DNA of 33,098 bases. It comes from Lachnospiraceae bacterium. GTDB lineage: Bacteria; Bacillota; Clostridia; Lachnospirales; Lachnospiraceae. The position numbers and the translations under genes are program-made. Below, one piece after another: positions 16,156 to 25,251 of this stretch; within the stretch, counting starts at the first letter, position 1; every line of letters begins with the position of its first letter. The DNA lies in the NCBI GenBank assembly GCA_014239155.1, contig JAAZZQ010000044.1, positions 1-33,098 of the forward strand, given 5' to 3'. Below the pieces are notes generated by a model. That model made no database searches and was not told the origin of the DNA. It saw only the letters and a list, made by a program, of their open reading frames with translations.

Positions 16156-17130
16156 ATGTACAGAGCAGGGATTGATCTAGGTGGAACAACGATTAAGGCG
16201 GGAATCATTGATGAAAATCAGAAAATTCTTGCGCAGATGTCCGCGCCCACAAAAGCAGAGTGTCCGGCAGAGGAAGTGATAGCGGATATTGCGGCGCTGG
16301 TGAGACAGCTTATGGATACGCTTGATATGGATGAGCGTATGCTTGCAGGGGTTGGTGTTGGTTGCCCAGGGCTGGTGGATGCAGATGCGGGTATTGTCCG
16401 TTACTCCAACAATATCAGTTGGGAGAATGTAGCGCTGGCAAAGGAACTTGGAACGTATTTTTCCTGTGAAATACGCATTTCAAACGATGCGAATTGTGCG
16501 GCGTTGGGGGAAGTGAAAGCAGGGGCTGCAAAGAATGTGGCGAATGCAATATTGCTCACACTCGGAACCGGAGTTGGCGGTGGCATTATCCTAAATGGAA
16601 AAGTTTTTGAAGGCAGCAATGCAGGAGGCGCAGAACTTGGCCATACCAGTATGATATTGGGAGGCGAGCCATGCACTTGTGGCAGGCGTGGCTGTGTGGA
16701 GGCATATGTGTCTGCGACAGCGTTGATTCGAGATGCGAAGCGAGCCGCGGCAGCGGACAAGAAATCTCTGCTCAATCAGATGTGCGGCGGTGTGCTAGAG
16801 CATATGAATGGCAGGATACCGTTTGATGCAGCGCTTGCAGGCGATAAGGCGGCGAGGGAGGTTGTGGAGAATTATTACACCTATCTTGCGGAGGCAGTCG
16901 CAAATTATGTCAATATTTTTCGGCCAGACGTCGTGCTTCTCTCCGGTGGAATCTGCAATCAGGGAAGCCGCTTGACAACATCAGTGGAAGAGCATTTAAG
17001 TTTCTTGTGTTTTGGCGGTGACAGGGCATTTGTTCCGCCAGTGCGATGTGCGATACTCGGCAATCATGCTGGCATGATTGGCGCAGCGAATCTTATAGCG
17101 GTGCGCGAAAGTAGGGAGCAGAATGAATAA
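16156..17130 (+). CDS. ROK-family sugar kinase, probable glucokinase
   Basis: A 324-residue cytoplasmic kinase. It has an N-terminal phosphate-binding motif (GIDLGGTTIKAGI), a sugar-contact region around GVGCPGLVD and NDANCAALGE with the catalytic Asp, LTLGTGVGGGII, and the ROK zinc site GHTSMILGGEPCTCGRRGCVE. Length and motifs fit Gram-positive ROK glucokinases, which make glucose 6-phosphate with ATP; other hexoses are possible. The start at 16156 has GGAAGGA 8 nt upstream. An in-frame extension back to 16069 overlaps the promoter and is rejected. The stop overlaps the start of the tetR-type gene by 8 bp, so the two are translationally coupled. Confidence 0.9.
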   Translation: MYRAGIDLGGTTIKAGIIDENQKILAQMSAPTKAECPAEEVIADIAALVRQLMDTLDMDERMLAGVGVGCPGLVDADAGIVRYSNNISWENVALAKELGTYFSCEIRISNDANCAALGEVKAGAAKNVANAILLTLGTGVGGGIILNGKVFEGSNAGGAELGHTSMILGGEPCTCGRRGCVEAYVSATALIRDAKRAAAADKKSLLNQMCGGVLEHMNGRIPFDAALAGDKAAREVVENYYTYLAEAVANYVNIFRPDVVLLSGGICNQGSRLTTSVEEHLSFLCFGGDRAFVPPVRCAILGNHAGMIGAANLIAVRESREQNE

Positions 17131-17764
17131 AATTGACAAAAATAAACAGAAAAAAAGAGAAGCTCTTTTTGACGCTGCATTTCATCTCTTTACGAGCAAA
17201 GGTACGCATAAGACTTCTATATCAGATATTGTGGATAATGCAGGCGTGGCAAAGGGAACTTTTTATCTGTATTTTAAAGATAAATATGATATTAGAAACA
17301 AACTGATCGCGCATAAGTCGAGCGAGATTTTCCGAAAGGCAGATTTTGCGCTGAGACAGACAAATATCTGCTTGCTTGAGGAGAAAGTAATTTTTATAAT
17401 TGACAATATTATCAATCAGTTTGTTACAGATAAGACACTCTTGGAGTTTATCTCAAAGAATTTAAGTTGGGGAGTATTTAAAAATATTTTGTTAGAAGCG
17501 GGAGGAGATGACGAAGTTGACTTTTACGACATCTATCATTCCGTGTTTGAAGGAGCAGGAAAATTTAGGAATCCTGAAGTGATGGTCTTTATGATGATTG
17601 AGCTTGTTGGCGCCGTATGTTACAGTGCGATACTATATAGTGAGCCAGTCGGAATAGAGGAACTTAAACCATATCTTTTTCGTGCTGTGCAGGATATTAT
17701 GACAGCACACAGAACAGTGGAACCAACTGTTTCTGACAGCGCACAGATAGGGGATTGCCTGTGA
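17123..17764 (+). CDS. TetR/AcrR-family transcriptional regulator
   Basis: A 213-residue regulator. The N-terminal helix-turn-helix reads ALFDAAFHLFTSKGTHKTSI, SDIVDNAGVAKGTFYLYFKD and KYDI (about residues 13-55), a classic TetR domain. The C-terminal ligand-binding half is helical and unassigned. It overlaps the ROK kinase gene by 8 bp, and its stop lies only 17 nt before the sigma-28 -35 element of the flgM operon. The target is unknown; kinase, itself or nearby motility genes are possible. Confidence 0.88.
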   Translation: MNKIDKNKQKKREALFDAAFHLFTSKGTHKTSISDIVDNAGVAKGTFYLYFKDKYDIRNKLIAHKSSEIFRKADFALRQTNICLLEEKVIFIIDNIINQFVTDKTLLEFISKNLSWGVFKNILLEAGGDDEVDFYDIYHSVFEGAGKFRNPEVMVFMMIELVGAVCYSAILYSEPVGIEELKPYLFRAVQDIMTAHRTVEPTVSDSAQIGDCL

Positions 17765-17780
17765 AATTTGCAAAATAGTA

Positions 17781-17807
17781 TAAAGTAAATGAAAAATCTT
17801 CCGATAA
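17781..17807 (+). promoter_or_regulatory. sigma-28 (FliA/SigD) promoter of the flgM operon
   Basis: TAAA (17781-17784), N15, then tCCGATAA (CCGATAA at 17801-17807), one base off the TAAA-N15-GCCGATAA consensus. It lies 61 nt before flgM, which encodes the anti-sigma factor of the same sigma, implying feedback. Confidence 0.8.
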
Positions 17808-17867
17808 AATAAATATAAAACCAATGATAACATAACTATTTGACTAGTTGGGAAGGAGGAGTCCGGT

Positions 17868-18149
17868 ATGCGTATAGATGCTTATAATCAGATTCAGCAG
17901 ATTTACGGAACCAAAAAGTTATCAAAGGCTGAGGAGAAGAGAACAACAGGAACAAGCTTCCAGGATCAACTTCAACTCTCAGCGACAGCTCAGGATGCTT
18001 CCACAGTAAAAAAAGCCATTACGGCTGCACCTGATGTGCGCCAGAACCTTGTAAATTCCTTGAAGGAACGCATCGACAATGGTACCTATGAGGTGGATGT
18101 GGAGGATTTTGCAGGAAAGCTTTTAGAGAAGTATAATGGCCTGTTCTAA
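17868..18149 (+). CDS. flgM: FlgM, anti-sigma-28 factor
   Basis: A 93-residue protein. The N-terminus MRIDAYNQIQQIYG and the C-terminal helices (VRQNLVNSLKERIDNGTYEVDVEDFAGKLLEKY, given here as one family region at about 58-90) follow FlgM. It binds sigma-28 in the cytoplasm and is exported through the finished hook-basal body, releasing the sigma for late genes. A strong AAGGAGG site precedes the ATG. It is the first gene of the late flagellar operon and lies directly behind a sigma-28 promoter. Confidence 0.92.
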   Translation: MRIDAYNQIQQIYGTKKLSKAEEKRTTGTSFQDQLQLSATAQDASTVKKAITAAPDVRQNLVNSLKERIDNGTYEVDVEDFAGKLLEKYNGLF

Positions 18150-18179
18150 GATGCCATAAAATGACAGTGAGGTGAACAG

Positions 18180-18698
18180 GTGGCAAGCTTATTAGAAAAT
18201 TTGATTGATGTGCTCGACCGGGAGAATGTGCAGTATGAGAAACTGATCGTTCTCGCCGAGAGCAAGACTCCTGTCATTGTAGCGGGGGATATTGAAAACC
18301 TGGGAAAGATCACGGAGGATGAACAGGAGATCGTAGGCATAATTCAGGGAATGGAAAAGCAAAGAGATAAATTTCTGGCTGACATTGCCAACGTAGTTAA
18401 CAGGGAAGTTGAAACATTGAAACTCATAGACCTGATTCAGATGCTCGACAAAATGCCTGATCAGCAGCAAAAGCTGGAGGGGATACAGAAACGTTTGAGG
18501 GCGACCATAGACAAACTGAGAGAAGTAAATGACAAGAATCAGATGCTTCTTGCAGAGAGATTGGATATGGTGGATTTTAACCTCAATATGATTCGAGCAA
18601 TGAAGTCTGCGCCGCAAACAGCCAATTATAGCAGAGATGCATATACAAACGGACAATCGCTTGGTATCTTTCATGGTGGTTTCGACGCGAAACAATAA
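18180..18698 (+). CDS. flgN: FlgN-family flagellar export chaperone
   Basis: A 172-residue, strongly helical protein of FlgN type (LLENLIDVLDREN..YEKLIVLAESKTPVIV pattern near the N-terminus, then long amphipathic helices). FlgN holds FlgK and FlgL in the cytoplasm before export. Its place between flgM and flgK is the usual one. The start is GTG at 18180 with GAGGTGA upstream; no ATG in frame is available before it. Sequence conservation is low in this family, so position carries part of the weight. Confidence 0.85.
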   Translation: MASLLENLIDVLDRENVQYEKLIVLAESKTPVIVAGDIENLGKITEDEQEIVGIIQGMEKQRDKFLADIANVVNREVETLKLIDLIQMLDKMPDQQQKLEGIQKRLRATIDKLREVNDKNQMLLAERLDMVDFNLNMIRAMKSAPQTANYSRDAYTNGQSLGIFHGGFDAKQ

Positions 18699-18722
18699 CG
18701 ACGAAACACAAGGGGAGATACC

Positions 18723-20525
18723 ATGTCTTTGTTTGGATCATTATATTTAGGCGACAGTGGCATACGCACATCGCAGAGCGCGCTCAATACTGTAGCGCAC
18801 AACTTATCAAATCTGAATACACCCGGCTATGTCCGCCAGCAAGTGGCAAATTCTGATACGACCTACATTAACGGAGGGCGTTCAGTAAGAGGGAGACAGT
18901 TCCAAGTAGGAACTGGTGCCAAATATGCGGAATGCAGACATGTCAGGGATACCTTTCTGGATGCAGCCTACCGCGAGGAGAGCGGCAGGATGTCATATTA
19001 TGAAACTTCATATTCTGCTATTCTTGAAATCGAGGATATTTTGGGCGAGCTCGACGGCGCGGCGTTTAAAAATTCTGTGTCTGCGCTGTGGACATCAATG
19101 CAAGAGTTGGCAAAGTATCCAAATGATACAGTCAACATGTCCATGCTGGTGTCAAAGGCGGCCAGCTTTATGGAGAACGCGACAGCCGTGTATGAATCCT
19201 TTCAAGAGTATCAGAATAATCTGAATAATCAGGTGAAGGATTCCGTCAAACAGATTAATTCCATTGCACATAGAATCGATGAATTAAATCAAGAGATTAT
19301 GAAAATAGAATCTGCCGGAGTAGAACATGCCAATGATCTGCGCGACGAGCGGGACCAATTGCTCGATATGCTTGCAGGCTATGGCAATATCACCTACACG
19401 GAGGAGCCAAATACTGCGGTGACAGTGCGTTTTAACGGAGCAGATCTTGTCACAGAGGCAAATGTGTATGAGATGGAACTTCTCACCGACAAAGATACTG
19501 GATTTGTAACTCCCTATTGGAAACAGAATATTCTTTACACACAGGATGCAAATGGAAATAAAGTGAAAGATTACTCTTGTGCATATGTGTTTAACATGAA
19601 AGATGAAATATCAACCGCGGCAAAAACAGATGTCGGTTCACTCCGCGCACTGCTTCTTGCCAGAGGCGACCATGTGGCAAATTACACAGATTTGACAGTG
19701 GGCATGTGCACAGAGGAGAAACTGTCTAAGCTTGATATGAATGCAGATTCCTATTCTGATCAGGCAGGACTAAAATATTACAATGATTATATTTCTAAGT
19801 CTGTTGTTATGAATGTGCAGGCGGAGTTTGATAACATTGTCCATGCAATTATTACCAAGGTCAATGAGGTGCTTGCGGAGAATTCAGACCCTAAGAGCGG
19901 ATATTTGTGTAATGAGGATGGCTCCCCGCTGCAAATGTTCCAGAAGACCAACTCACAGCCGTATGAGCGAGTTGTATTAAATAGTACAGAGGCAGCAGTT
20001 TTGAAGGGGCAAGGCGTAAAGCTCTATCAGATTTATGATGAGGATGGAGAGCCAGTTCCAAACAGTTATTGGAAGTATACAGAGGAGGATTCTTTTGCGC
20101 CGAACTCTCTGTACAATTGTGCGAATACAAAGATTAACCAGAAGTTGGTACAGGTTCCTGCACTGCTTGGCTTTACGAAGGAAGAGAGCTCAGCAGATTT
20201 CAACATTGGTAAGAAACTTGTGGAATCGTTCCAGAATGACGGTATCTATCTAAACCCTAACGCGACAGATATGAGCAGTTTTGAGAATTGCTACATTGAT
20301 TTGATTAATCAGGCGGCGACATCAGGCTATGTATTTTCGGAGCTGTATGAGTTTGAACAGCTTGCGATGGAACAGGCGGACAATGAGCGCCAAACGGTAA
20401 TCGGTGTGTCCTCTGACGAGGAATTGGAACATATGATTATGTATCAGAATGCATACAATGCAGCTAGCCGGTACATTAATGTTATCAATTCTATGTTGGA
20501 TACACTGTTAAGTTTAGGAGCATAA
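18723..20525 (+). CDS. flgK: FlgK, flagellar hook-filament junction protein 1
   Basis: A 600-residue exported structural protein forming the first junction zone between hook and filament. The N-terminus (SGIRTSQSALNTVAHNLSN, then LNTPGYVRQ) is the classic rod/hook/HAP motif. The C-terminus (DEELEHMIMYQNAYNAASRY, then INVINSMLDTLLSLG) is the partner helix of the D0 domain. A heptad-rich segment near 160-215 ends in NDLRDERDQLLD, typical of FlgK. An AGGGGAG site lies just upstream. A second FlgK-like gene follows after 31 nt. Confidence 0.93.
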   Translation: MSLFGSLYLGDSGIRTSQSALNTVAHNLSNLNTPGYVRQQVANSDTTYINGGRSVRGRQFQVGTGAKYAECRHVRDTFLDAAYREESGRMSYYETSYSAILEIEDILGELDGAAFKNSVSALWTSMQELAKYPNDTVNMSMLVSKAASFMENATAVYESFQEYQNNLNNQVKDSVKQINSIAHRIDELNQEIMKIESAGVEHANDLRDERDQLLDMLAGYGNITYTEEPNTAVTVRFNGADLVTEANVYEMELLTDKDTGFVTPYWKQNILYTQDANGNKVKDYSCAYVFNMKDEISTAAKTDVGSLRALLLARGDHVANYTDLTVGMCTEEKLSKLDMNADSYSDQAGLKYYNDYISKSVVMNVQAEFDNIVHAIITKVNEVLAENSDPKSGYLCNEDGSPLQMFQKTNSQPYERVVLNSTEAAVLKGQGVKLYQIYDEDGEPVPNSYWKYTEEDSFAPNSLYNCANTKINQKLVQVPALLGFTKEESSADFNIGKKLVESFQNDGIYLNPNATDMSSFENCYIDLINQAATSGYVFSELYEFEQLAMEQADNERQTVIGVSSDEELEHMIMYQNAYNAASRYINVINSMLDTLLSLGA

Positions 20526-20556
20526 ACCTATAGAGAACAGATATGGAGGAGTATAA

Positions 20557-22440
20557 ATGGCATCAACATTTATGGGGTTAAATATATCGTATTCTGGTTT
20601 GGTGGCATCGAATGCCGCGCTGAATACGACAGCGAACAATATTGCAAATGTCGAGACAGTAGGGTATTCCAGACAGATTGTCAATCAGTCTGCATCGGCA
20701 GCGATGCGTGCTTTTGCAAGCCACGGCTGTATTGGAGCTGGTGTAGATACACTTGGTGCAGAGCGCGTCAGAGACATTTATTATGACGAGAAATATTGGA
20801 ATAATAATTCCAAACTTGGCGAGTTTGACAAAAAACAGTATTACTGTGCAATTATTGAAAATTACCTTAGAGACGATAGGGGAACCAATGAGGTAAAGGG
20901 GTTTACAACCATTTTTAATGAGTATCACTCTGCGATGGATTCGCTGTCGAACCATACAGGTGAGACCAATTATGCACTTGAATTTATTGGGAAAGCAGGA
21001 AATCTCTGCGAGTACTTTAATATATTATACAACAATTTTCAGAAAATGCAGACCGACGTCAACGACGAGATTAAGATTAAAACAGATGAAATTAATGGTG
21101 TCGCACAACAGATTGCACTTTTAAACAAACAGATTAACATGGTGGAAGCAAATGGAAATACCGTGGCAAATGATCTGCGTGACAAGAGAGACTTGTTGAT
21201 CGATCAGCTCTCAGCAGTTGTGGATGTAAAGTGCGAGGAGCGGCCAATCAAGGATCTGGGCGGCGATGACACTAATATTAATCAATATATTGTGTCAATA
21301 GCAGGAGGCCAGACACTTGTCGATGGCTATGAGTACCGACAGCTTGAATGTGTGCCGCGGGAGACATGGCAGAAGACAAATCAGAATGATGTGGATGGAC
21401 TTTATGATGTGAGATGGACCGATACAGAGGAAGATGTTGGACTGAGCGCAAACAATGTGCGCGGAGAACTAAAAGGTCTGTATGAGATGCGTGATGGCAA
21501 CAATGCAGAGGCATTTCACGGAAAAGTGTCGAACGTTGACAAACAGAACAAAACAGTGACCGTTGCCACAACAGATAGTTATTTAAAGGATATTTCTAAG
21601 AGTACTTTGCCATTGACAAATGGTCAGATTACATTGAGCGGAGATATATATTATTATGACAGCTTTACGTTTGAGACAGATGAACTTGGCAACACTTACT
21701 ATACATTTCAATTATCGGAGGATAAATCCAAAAATCCAGTAATGCCCTCGGGTGATATTACAGGCAAGACTGCAAAAATTGGGGAGCAGGTTGCTTATCA
21801 GGGTATCCCCTATTATTTGGAACAGATGAATGAATGGGTGCGGGATTACGCATATCACTTCAATGAAATTTACGGTGTGGAGAATGCGACTGACTTTAAT
21901 GGTGACAACCATGAAGGCGATATTTTCTTTACAGGTAATAATGATGTGGCAGGTGGGCAGTATAACCTGAAAGGTGCATCGCTCTATGCAACTAGTTATG
22001 ACAGCTCTCAGAATAATGGTTACTATATGCTGACCGCAGGGAATTTCAATGTGGAGAAATCCATTCAGAATGATGCGAGTACACTTGCGACACACACAGG
22101 TGAGGCGGAAGGTGTCTCCAAATATGATATTATTGATAATCTCAAGGATTTGTCCACCAATAAGGACAAGATGGTATTCCGCGGCTGCGATGCACAAAGC
22201 TTTTTAATTTGCCTGATGGGTGACTCAGGTTTAAACGCACAGAGTGCAAATAGCTTTCAGGAAATTTACTCTAGTATTGAGGAGTCCATAGCAAACAGCC
22301 GCTTTTCTGTCAGCGGTGTGGATTCTGACGAGGAAGCGGCAAACATGATTAAATTCCAGAATGCTTACAATTTGGCAAGCAAGATGATATCTACTTTAAA
22401 TGAATGCTATGACAGGCTGATTACACAGACGGGAGTATAA
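20557..22440 (+). CDS. second FlgK-like hook-associated protein
   Basis: A 627-residue paralogue of the preceding gene. The N-terminal D0 motif is LVASNAALNTTANNIANVET followed by VGYSRQIV; NDLRDKRDLLIDQLSAVVDV marks the FlgK coiled-coil segment; and DEEAANMIKFQNAYNLASKM and ISTLNECYDRLITQTG close it. Conserved ends with a divergent middle point to a surface-exposed domain that differs from the first copy. It may form a second junction ring or replace FlgK under some conditions; which, the sequence cannot tell. GGAGG precedes the ATG. The unit continues into flgL after 15 nt. Confidence 0.9.
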   Translation: MASTFMGLNISYSGLVASNAALNTTANNIANVETVGYSRQIVNQSASAAMRAFASHGCIGAGVDTLGAERVRDIYYDEKYWNNNSKLGEFDKKQYYCAIIENYLRDDRGTNEVKGFTTIFNEYHSAMDSLSNHTGETNYALEFIGKAGNLCEYFNILYNNFQKMQTDVNDEIKIKTDEINGVAQQIALLNKQINMVEANGNTVANDLRDKRDLLIDQLSAVVDVKCEERPIKDLGGDDTNINQYIVSIAGGQTLVDGYEYRQLECVPRETWQKTNQNDVDGLYDVRWTDTEEDVGLSANNVRGELKGLYEMRDGNNAEAFHGKVSNVDKQNKTVTVATTDSYLKDISKSTLPLTNGQITLSGDIYYYDSFTFETDELGNTYYTFQLSEDKSKNPVMPSGDITGKTAKIGEQVAYQGIPYYLEQMNEWVRDYAYHFNEIYGVENATDFNGDNHEGDIFFTGNNDVAGGQYNLKGASLYATSYDSSQNNGYYMLTAGNFNVEKSIQNDASTLATHTGEAEGVSKYDIIDNLKDLSTNKDKMVFRGCDAQSFLICLMGDSGLNAQSANSFQEIYSSIEESIANSRFSVSGVDSDEEAANMIKFQNAYNLASKMISTLNECYDRLITQTGV

Positions 22441-22455
22441 AGGGAGGATAAATGT

Positions 22456-24378
22456 ATGGCAATGAGAATCACAACTAAGATGATGCAGAACACATCACTT
22501 AGAAATCTGAATATCAACAAAGCGCGTCAGGAAAAACTGACCAATCAGATGTCAACCGGAAAAAATATCACAAGACCCTCAGATGATCCAGTCATTGCAA
22601 TTCGCGCATTGAAACTTAATTCGTCGCTGGATAAGATTGACCAATATTATGAGAAAAATGCAGCGGATGCCGAGAGTTGGTTAAAGTTGACTGATGCGGC
22701 GATTGCTACTGTAAATACAATTTTGTCGAATGATATTAGAACAAATATCAATCAGGCTTGCAACAGCTATATGAAGGTTGAAGACCGGAAAGCGATTATC
22801 ACAAATTTGAACAATGCCATCAAGGAAATCTATTCTACAGGAAATGCAGACAGTGCAGGTAGAAGTATTTTTACAGGTTATCGGACAGATATGCCGCTGA
22901 CTATGAAGTCAGATAAATTTGAGAAAAATGTAATAACAGAACAACTTACAAATGCGGCAATCGATAAAAAGATATTTGTCAAGACAGGTGATTTAAAGTC
23001 CATCAATGAAGGAAACTTCAAAGATAAGAATACCACAGAGTATGATGTAGGAACAGAGGATATCTATAGAATTAGACTTGCATACGGTGATGTAGACATC
23101 AATCCCAAGTTGGATGCGAACGGTAATGTTGTCAAGGATGCAAATGGAAATACTGTGTATGAGTCAAACATTGATATTGGCTATATGTCAGATGCAAAGG
23201 TGCAAGGAAATAGTGCACAAATTAGTACTGGTTCAGTTTCTGCTTATGTATCTGTCGATGTGAACAAAGTACCTGCAGAAGCAGTATTCCAAATAAATGG
23301 TACAGAATATAGGTTATTGAAAGGGGAAAGCATTGATAATACATCAGCGTCAGGAGCCGGATTACCTAATAATGTGACTATTTCATATGAGGAGGATGGC
23401 ACATTCAAGATTATTGATGAAAATACAGTACCGCACGAAACAGCATCTATTGGCAGTGAGATCACAAAGGATGCCAAGGGTATTAGTGTTGTTACTTTTG
23501 ATAAGAAATTTAAAACATCATTGGAAATCAGTGGCTATTATCCGTCGGGGTCAGACGATGCAGCATATCTTTCTGTTGTGGGAAAAGATAATGCAAATGC
23601 GATTACCTATATTGCGGATACGGGAGAACTTCTTATAGGAGAAAATATCAAAGAGCGTCTCTCAAGACTTTCTTCAGATACAGAGTTGCGCGTAACTTAC
23701 CAGAAGTCTAACTGGAAAGAAAATGATTTGGACCCAGTACATTATTTTTATACAGAGCGTACTACAAAATCTGCTTCCGGCAAGGATAAAACAATTAACT
23801 ATAATGAGAATTTTCTAGAAGATCCTTCTGCAAATGGAAAGCAAATTATTGAATATGATGTAGGAAATAATCAGACCCTGCGTGTGAACACTACAGCGGA
23901 TGAAGTGTTTACTCATGATATGGGCAGAGATGTTCAGGAAGTAATTGATATGCTAAATGAATATGCGAGTCTTGAAGACAGCTATAATGCGGTTGAGGAG
24001 ATGATTAATTCAGAGAAATATTCTGGTGCTGATCTCAAAAAACTTGAGGAGCAAAAAGCAGCGTTGAATGAGGCAAAGACTAGGGTAGGAGATAAAATTA
24101 ATAAGCGTTGCCAGTCATTTTTGAAGGACTGTGACGAATATTTTAAGCGTGGGCAGCTTGCAGAGACGGATTGCGGTGCTAGAGAAGCTAGACTAGGGCT
24201 TATACAGAATCGTTTGAGTATGCAGCAGACGAATTTTGGAGAATTAGTGAGTGAGAACGAAGATGCAGACTATTCTGATTTAGTTATTCAGTTAAAGAGT
24301 ATACAGATGACTTATGATGCGGCGTTGTCTTCTATCAGTTATGTCATGCAGACATCACTGCTGGATTTTATCCGGTAA
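22456..24378 (+). CDS. flgL: FlgL, hook-filament junction protein 2 (enlarged)
   Basis: A 640-residue exported protein, about twice the usual FlgL length (around 300). The N-terminus (MRITTKMMQNTSLRNLNINK, then QMSTGKNITRPSDDP) and the C-terminus (LVIQLKSIQMTYDAALSSIS, then YVMQTSLLDFI) are clear FlgL/flagellin-type D0-D1 segments. The extra length is a central domain (about 170-480) with DANGNVVKDANGNTVYESN and beta-rich stretches, likely exposed at the junction surface. GGAGG lies 8 nt before the ATG. Confidence 0.9.
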   Translation: MAMRITTKMMQNTSLRNLNINKARQEKLTNQMSTGKNITRPSDDPVIAIRALKLNSSLDKIDQYYEKNAADAESWLKLTDAAIATVNTILSNDIRTNINQACNSYMKVEDRKAIITNLNNAIKEIYSTGNADSAGRSIFTGYRTDMPLTMKSDKFEKNVITEQLTNAAIDKKIFVKTGDLKSINEGNFKDKNTTEYDVGTEDIYRIRLAYGDVDINPKLDANGNVVKDANGNTVYESNIDIGYMSDAKVQGNSAQISTGSVSAYVSVDVNKVPAEAVFQINGTEYRLLKGESIDNTSASGAGLPNNVTISYEEDGTFKIIDENTVPHETASIGSEITKDAKGISVVTFDKKFKTSLEISGYYPSGSDDAAYLSVVGKDNANAITYIADTGELLIGENIKERLSRLSSDTELRVTYQKSNWKENDLDPVHYFYTERTTKSASGKDKTINYNENFLEDPSANGKQIIEYDVGNNQTLRVNTTADEVFTHDMGRDVQEVIDMLNEYASLEDSYNAVEEMINSEKYSGADLKKLEEQKAALNEAKTRVGDKINKRCQSFLKDCDEYFKRGQLAETDCGAREARLGLIQNRLSMQQTNFGELVSENEDADYSDLVIQLKSIQMTYDAALSSISYVMQTSLLDFIR

Positions 24379-24423
24379 TTGGAATACGGCAAGAATTATA
24401 AGACTGAAATGGAGTGAATGAGT

Positions 24424-24891
24424 ATGGTAGAAGTAAATACTAGAATATTTGGTAGAATTGCGATTGAGGAGGAGAAGGTTATCCGCTTTGATCATGGTAT
24501 ATTGGGATTTCCAGAATTGAAAGACTTTACCCTGATATATAATGAGGATAAAGGTTCAGAGTCAAGCATCAAATGGCTTCAGTCTCTTCAGGAACCGGGA
24601 TTCGCAATGCCGGTTATGAATCCGGAACTGGTGGTTCAAGGATATAGTCCTAAATTTAATGGGGACTTATTGAAGCCGCTAGGAGACAATCTTGACGGTG
24701 AGAATATCCTTTTGTTTATCACTGTCACTGTGCCAAAAGACATCACAAAGACGACTGTGAATCTAAGAGCGCCGATTATTGTGAGTGTGGAGAATCGCAA
24801 GGCAGTGCAGTTAATCAGTGAAGATGAGACTTATAGCGTGAAGTATGCGATTTATGATAAGCTGATGGCGACAAAAGAGGTACAGGCATAA
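24424..24891 (+). CDS. fliW: FliW, flagellar assembly factor and CsrA antagonist
   Basis: A 155-residue cytoplasmic protein. Family signatures include TRIFGRIAIEEEKVIRF, GILGFPELKDF, FAMPVMNPELVVQGY and VTVPKDITKTTVNLRAPI. In Firmicutes FliW binds either flagellin or CsrA: when flagellin is exported, FliW is freed, binds CsrA and relieves repression of flagellin translation. The start is set at ATG 24424 (MVEVNTRIF), 9 nt after GGAG; the in-frame ATG at 24418 is only 3 nt from that site. csrA follows 28 nt after the stop, the usual partner arrangement. Confidence 0.95.
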   Translation: MVEVNTRIFGRIAIEEEKVIRFDHGILGFPELKDFTLIYNEDKGSESSIKWLQSLQEPGFAMPVMNPELVVQGYSPKFNGDLLKPLGDNLDGENILLFITVTVPKDITKTTVNLRAPIIVSVENRKAVQLISEDETYSVKYAIYDKLMATKEVQA

Positions 24892-24919
24892 AGGCGACAA
24901 AGGAAGGCAGGTGAATGAT

Positions 24920-25144
24920 ATGCTGGCGCTATCAAGGAAAAAAGGCGAGGCTTTGATGATCAATAATGATATCGAGATCACGGTGCTTGACATTAAGGGT
25001 GAGCAAGTAAAAATAGGGATCAGTGCACCAAAGGAGGTTCCTGTATATCGCAAGGAAGTATATATTCAGATACAAGAGGCAAATAAAGAGGCTTCTGCAA
25101 ATATGGCAGCAATGGAGCAGTTGTCTAATCTCTTAAAAAAATAA
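24920..25144 (+). CDS. csrA: CsrA, RNA-binding translational regulator
   Basis: A 74-residue protein with MLALSRKKGEALMINNDIEI and VKIGISAPKEVPVYRKEVY. The RNA-contact residues of CsrA, L4 and R44, are present. CsrA dimers bind GGA in hairpin loops of mRNA leaders and block ribosome access; in the FliW type of system the main target is flagellin mRNA. GGA-loop hairpins in both flagellin leaders here fit this. ATG 24920 is used because CsrA proteins begin at MLALSRK; an in-frame GTG at 24911 would add three residues that the family does not have. Confidence 0.95.
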   Translation: MLALSRKKGEALMINNDIEITVLDIKGEQVKIGISAPKEVPVYRKEVYIQIQEANKEASANMAAMEQLSNLLKK

Positions 25145-25168
25145 TTAGAAAAAATATCAGACAGTCTA

Positions 25169-25196
25169 TAAACATTTTAAGGATACATTCCGATAT
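25169..25196 (+). promoter_or_regulatory. possible internal sigma-28 promoter before flaG
   Basis: TAAA (25169-25172) and CCGATAT (25190-25196), with a spacer one base longer than in the other two sigma-28 promoters of the window. It lies in the 107-nt gap between csrA and flaG and could give extra flaG-fliD-fliS transcription. Confidence 0.45.
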
Positions 25197-25251
25197 ATAA
25201 CACAACAAGATGATAAAGCGAATGCATGTATAGAACATGGAGGTGAGTGTC

